NCBI GenBank assembly: GCA_934330725.1
Contig: CAKRGM010000039.1
Location: 1 to 21,725 of the forward strand
Length of the DNA: 21,725 nucleotides
Reading direction: 5' to 3'
Origin: an uncultured Lachnospiraceae bacterium
GTDB taxonomy: Bacteria > Bacillota > Clostridia > Lachnospirales > Lachnospiraceae
A program made the translations under genes and the position numbers. Positions 21,596 to 21,725 of this stretch are shown in pieces. Numbering within the stretch: position 1 is the first letter of the stretch; every line of letters begins with the position of its first letter. The notes beneath the pieces are model-generated. The model was not told the origin of the DNA. It was given only the letters and a program-made list of their open reading frames with translations, and searched no databases.

Positions 21596-21635
21596 AAAGC
21601 GTGGGACTTTTTCATGAAGTCCTGCGCTTTCAATT
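21596..21635 (+). terminator. Terminator closing the transporter operon
   Basis: AAAGCGTGGGACTT (21596-21609) pairs with AAGTCCTGCGCTTT (21617-21630), 14 bp with two G-U pairs and a 7-nt loop, followed by CAATTTT. It lies about 30 nt after the last ATPase stop. The remaining ~90 bp to the window end hold no gene that I can support. Confidence 0.8.
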
Positions 21636-21725
21636 TTAGACTAAAATATATTAGATAATATGAAGTGACCTCACATTTGTAGCAACGTGGATTTACCTGT
21701 ATACTAGAGTTTGATAAGAACAAAG

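Noticed and set aside
1..21725. Mobile element, phage, CRISPR, tRNA or rRNA
   Set aside because: No transposase, integrase, spaced identical repeats, cloverleaf-like segment or rRNA-like stretch was seen on either strand.

Overview
The window is AT-rich DNA with almost every gene on the + strand, strong AGGAGG-type ribosome binding sites, AGA-rich codon use and compact Rho-independent terminators. This fits a low-GC Bacillota anaerobe. The mix of families (Fe-dependent alcohol dehydrogenase, NimA-like flavoproteins, a five-component Dpp/Opp-type importer, a RocB-like hydrolase) suggests a Clostridia, probably Lachnospiraceae-type, genome; that placement is inference, because no marker gene is present. 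I see no rRNA, tRNA, CRISPR array, transposase or phage gene.

Layout: (1) 1-1324: two tandem but diverged pyridoxamine-phosphate-oxidase-fold (NimA-like) flavoprotein genes. (2) 1325-2303: an AraC-family regulator with a good promoter and a 15-bp direct repeat (21-bp period) upstream. (3) 2526-9125: five closely spaced genes: class III PLP enzyme, APH-fold small-molecule kinase, iron alcohol dehydrogenase, RocB-like M20 hydrolase, GabT/ArgD-like aminotransferase. (4) 9266-12242: a third class III aminotransferase preceded by a terminator-like hairpin that its transcript must cross, then the lipoprotein of a peptide-type ABC importer. (5) 12475-15870: an unrecognised protein, a YtcJ-like amidohydrolase and an EamA/DMT transporter, joined by overlapping ends. 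(6) 16055-21564: DppB- and DppC-like permeases, a second YtcJ-like amidohydrolase, and DppD- and DppF-like ATPases, closed by a terminator.

Taken together this reads as one catabolic island for nitrogen compounds. The importer brings in a peptide-like or N-acylated amino compound. The two amidohydrolases and the M20 enzyme would free an amine or omega-amino acid. Three PLP enzymes, plus a kinase that may pair with the first as a phosphorylation/phospho-lyase module (as in hydroxylysine or amino-alcohol breakdown), would give aldehydes or semialdehydes, and the Fe-ADH would reduce these as an electron sink. The substrate cannot be read from sequence. I do not recognise this exact combination as a described pathway.

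The regulatory DNA is the second point of interest. Two distant intergenic regions share an identical 19-nt element, with a diverged third copy. In all three it contains TTTACA, followed 17 nt later by a YATGNT box and then by a GC-rich hairpin in the leader. In front of the third aminotransferase the hairpin lies so close to the ribosome binding site that it probably acts as an attenuator.
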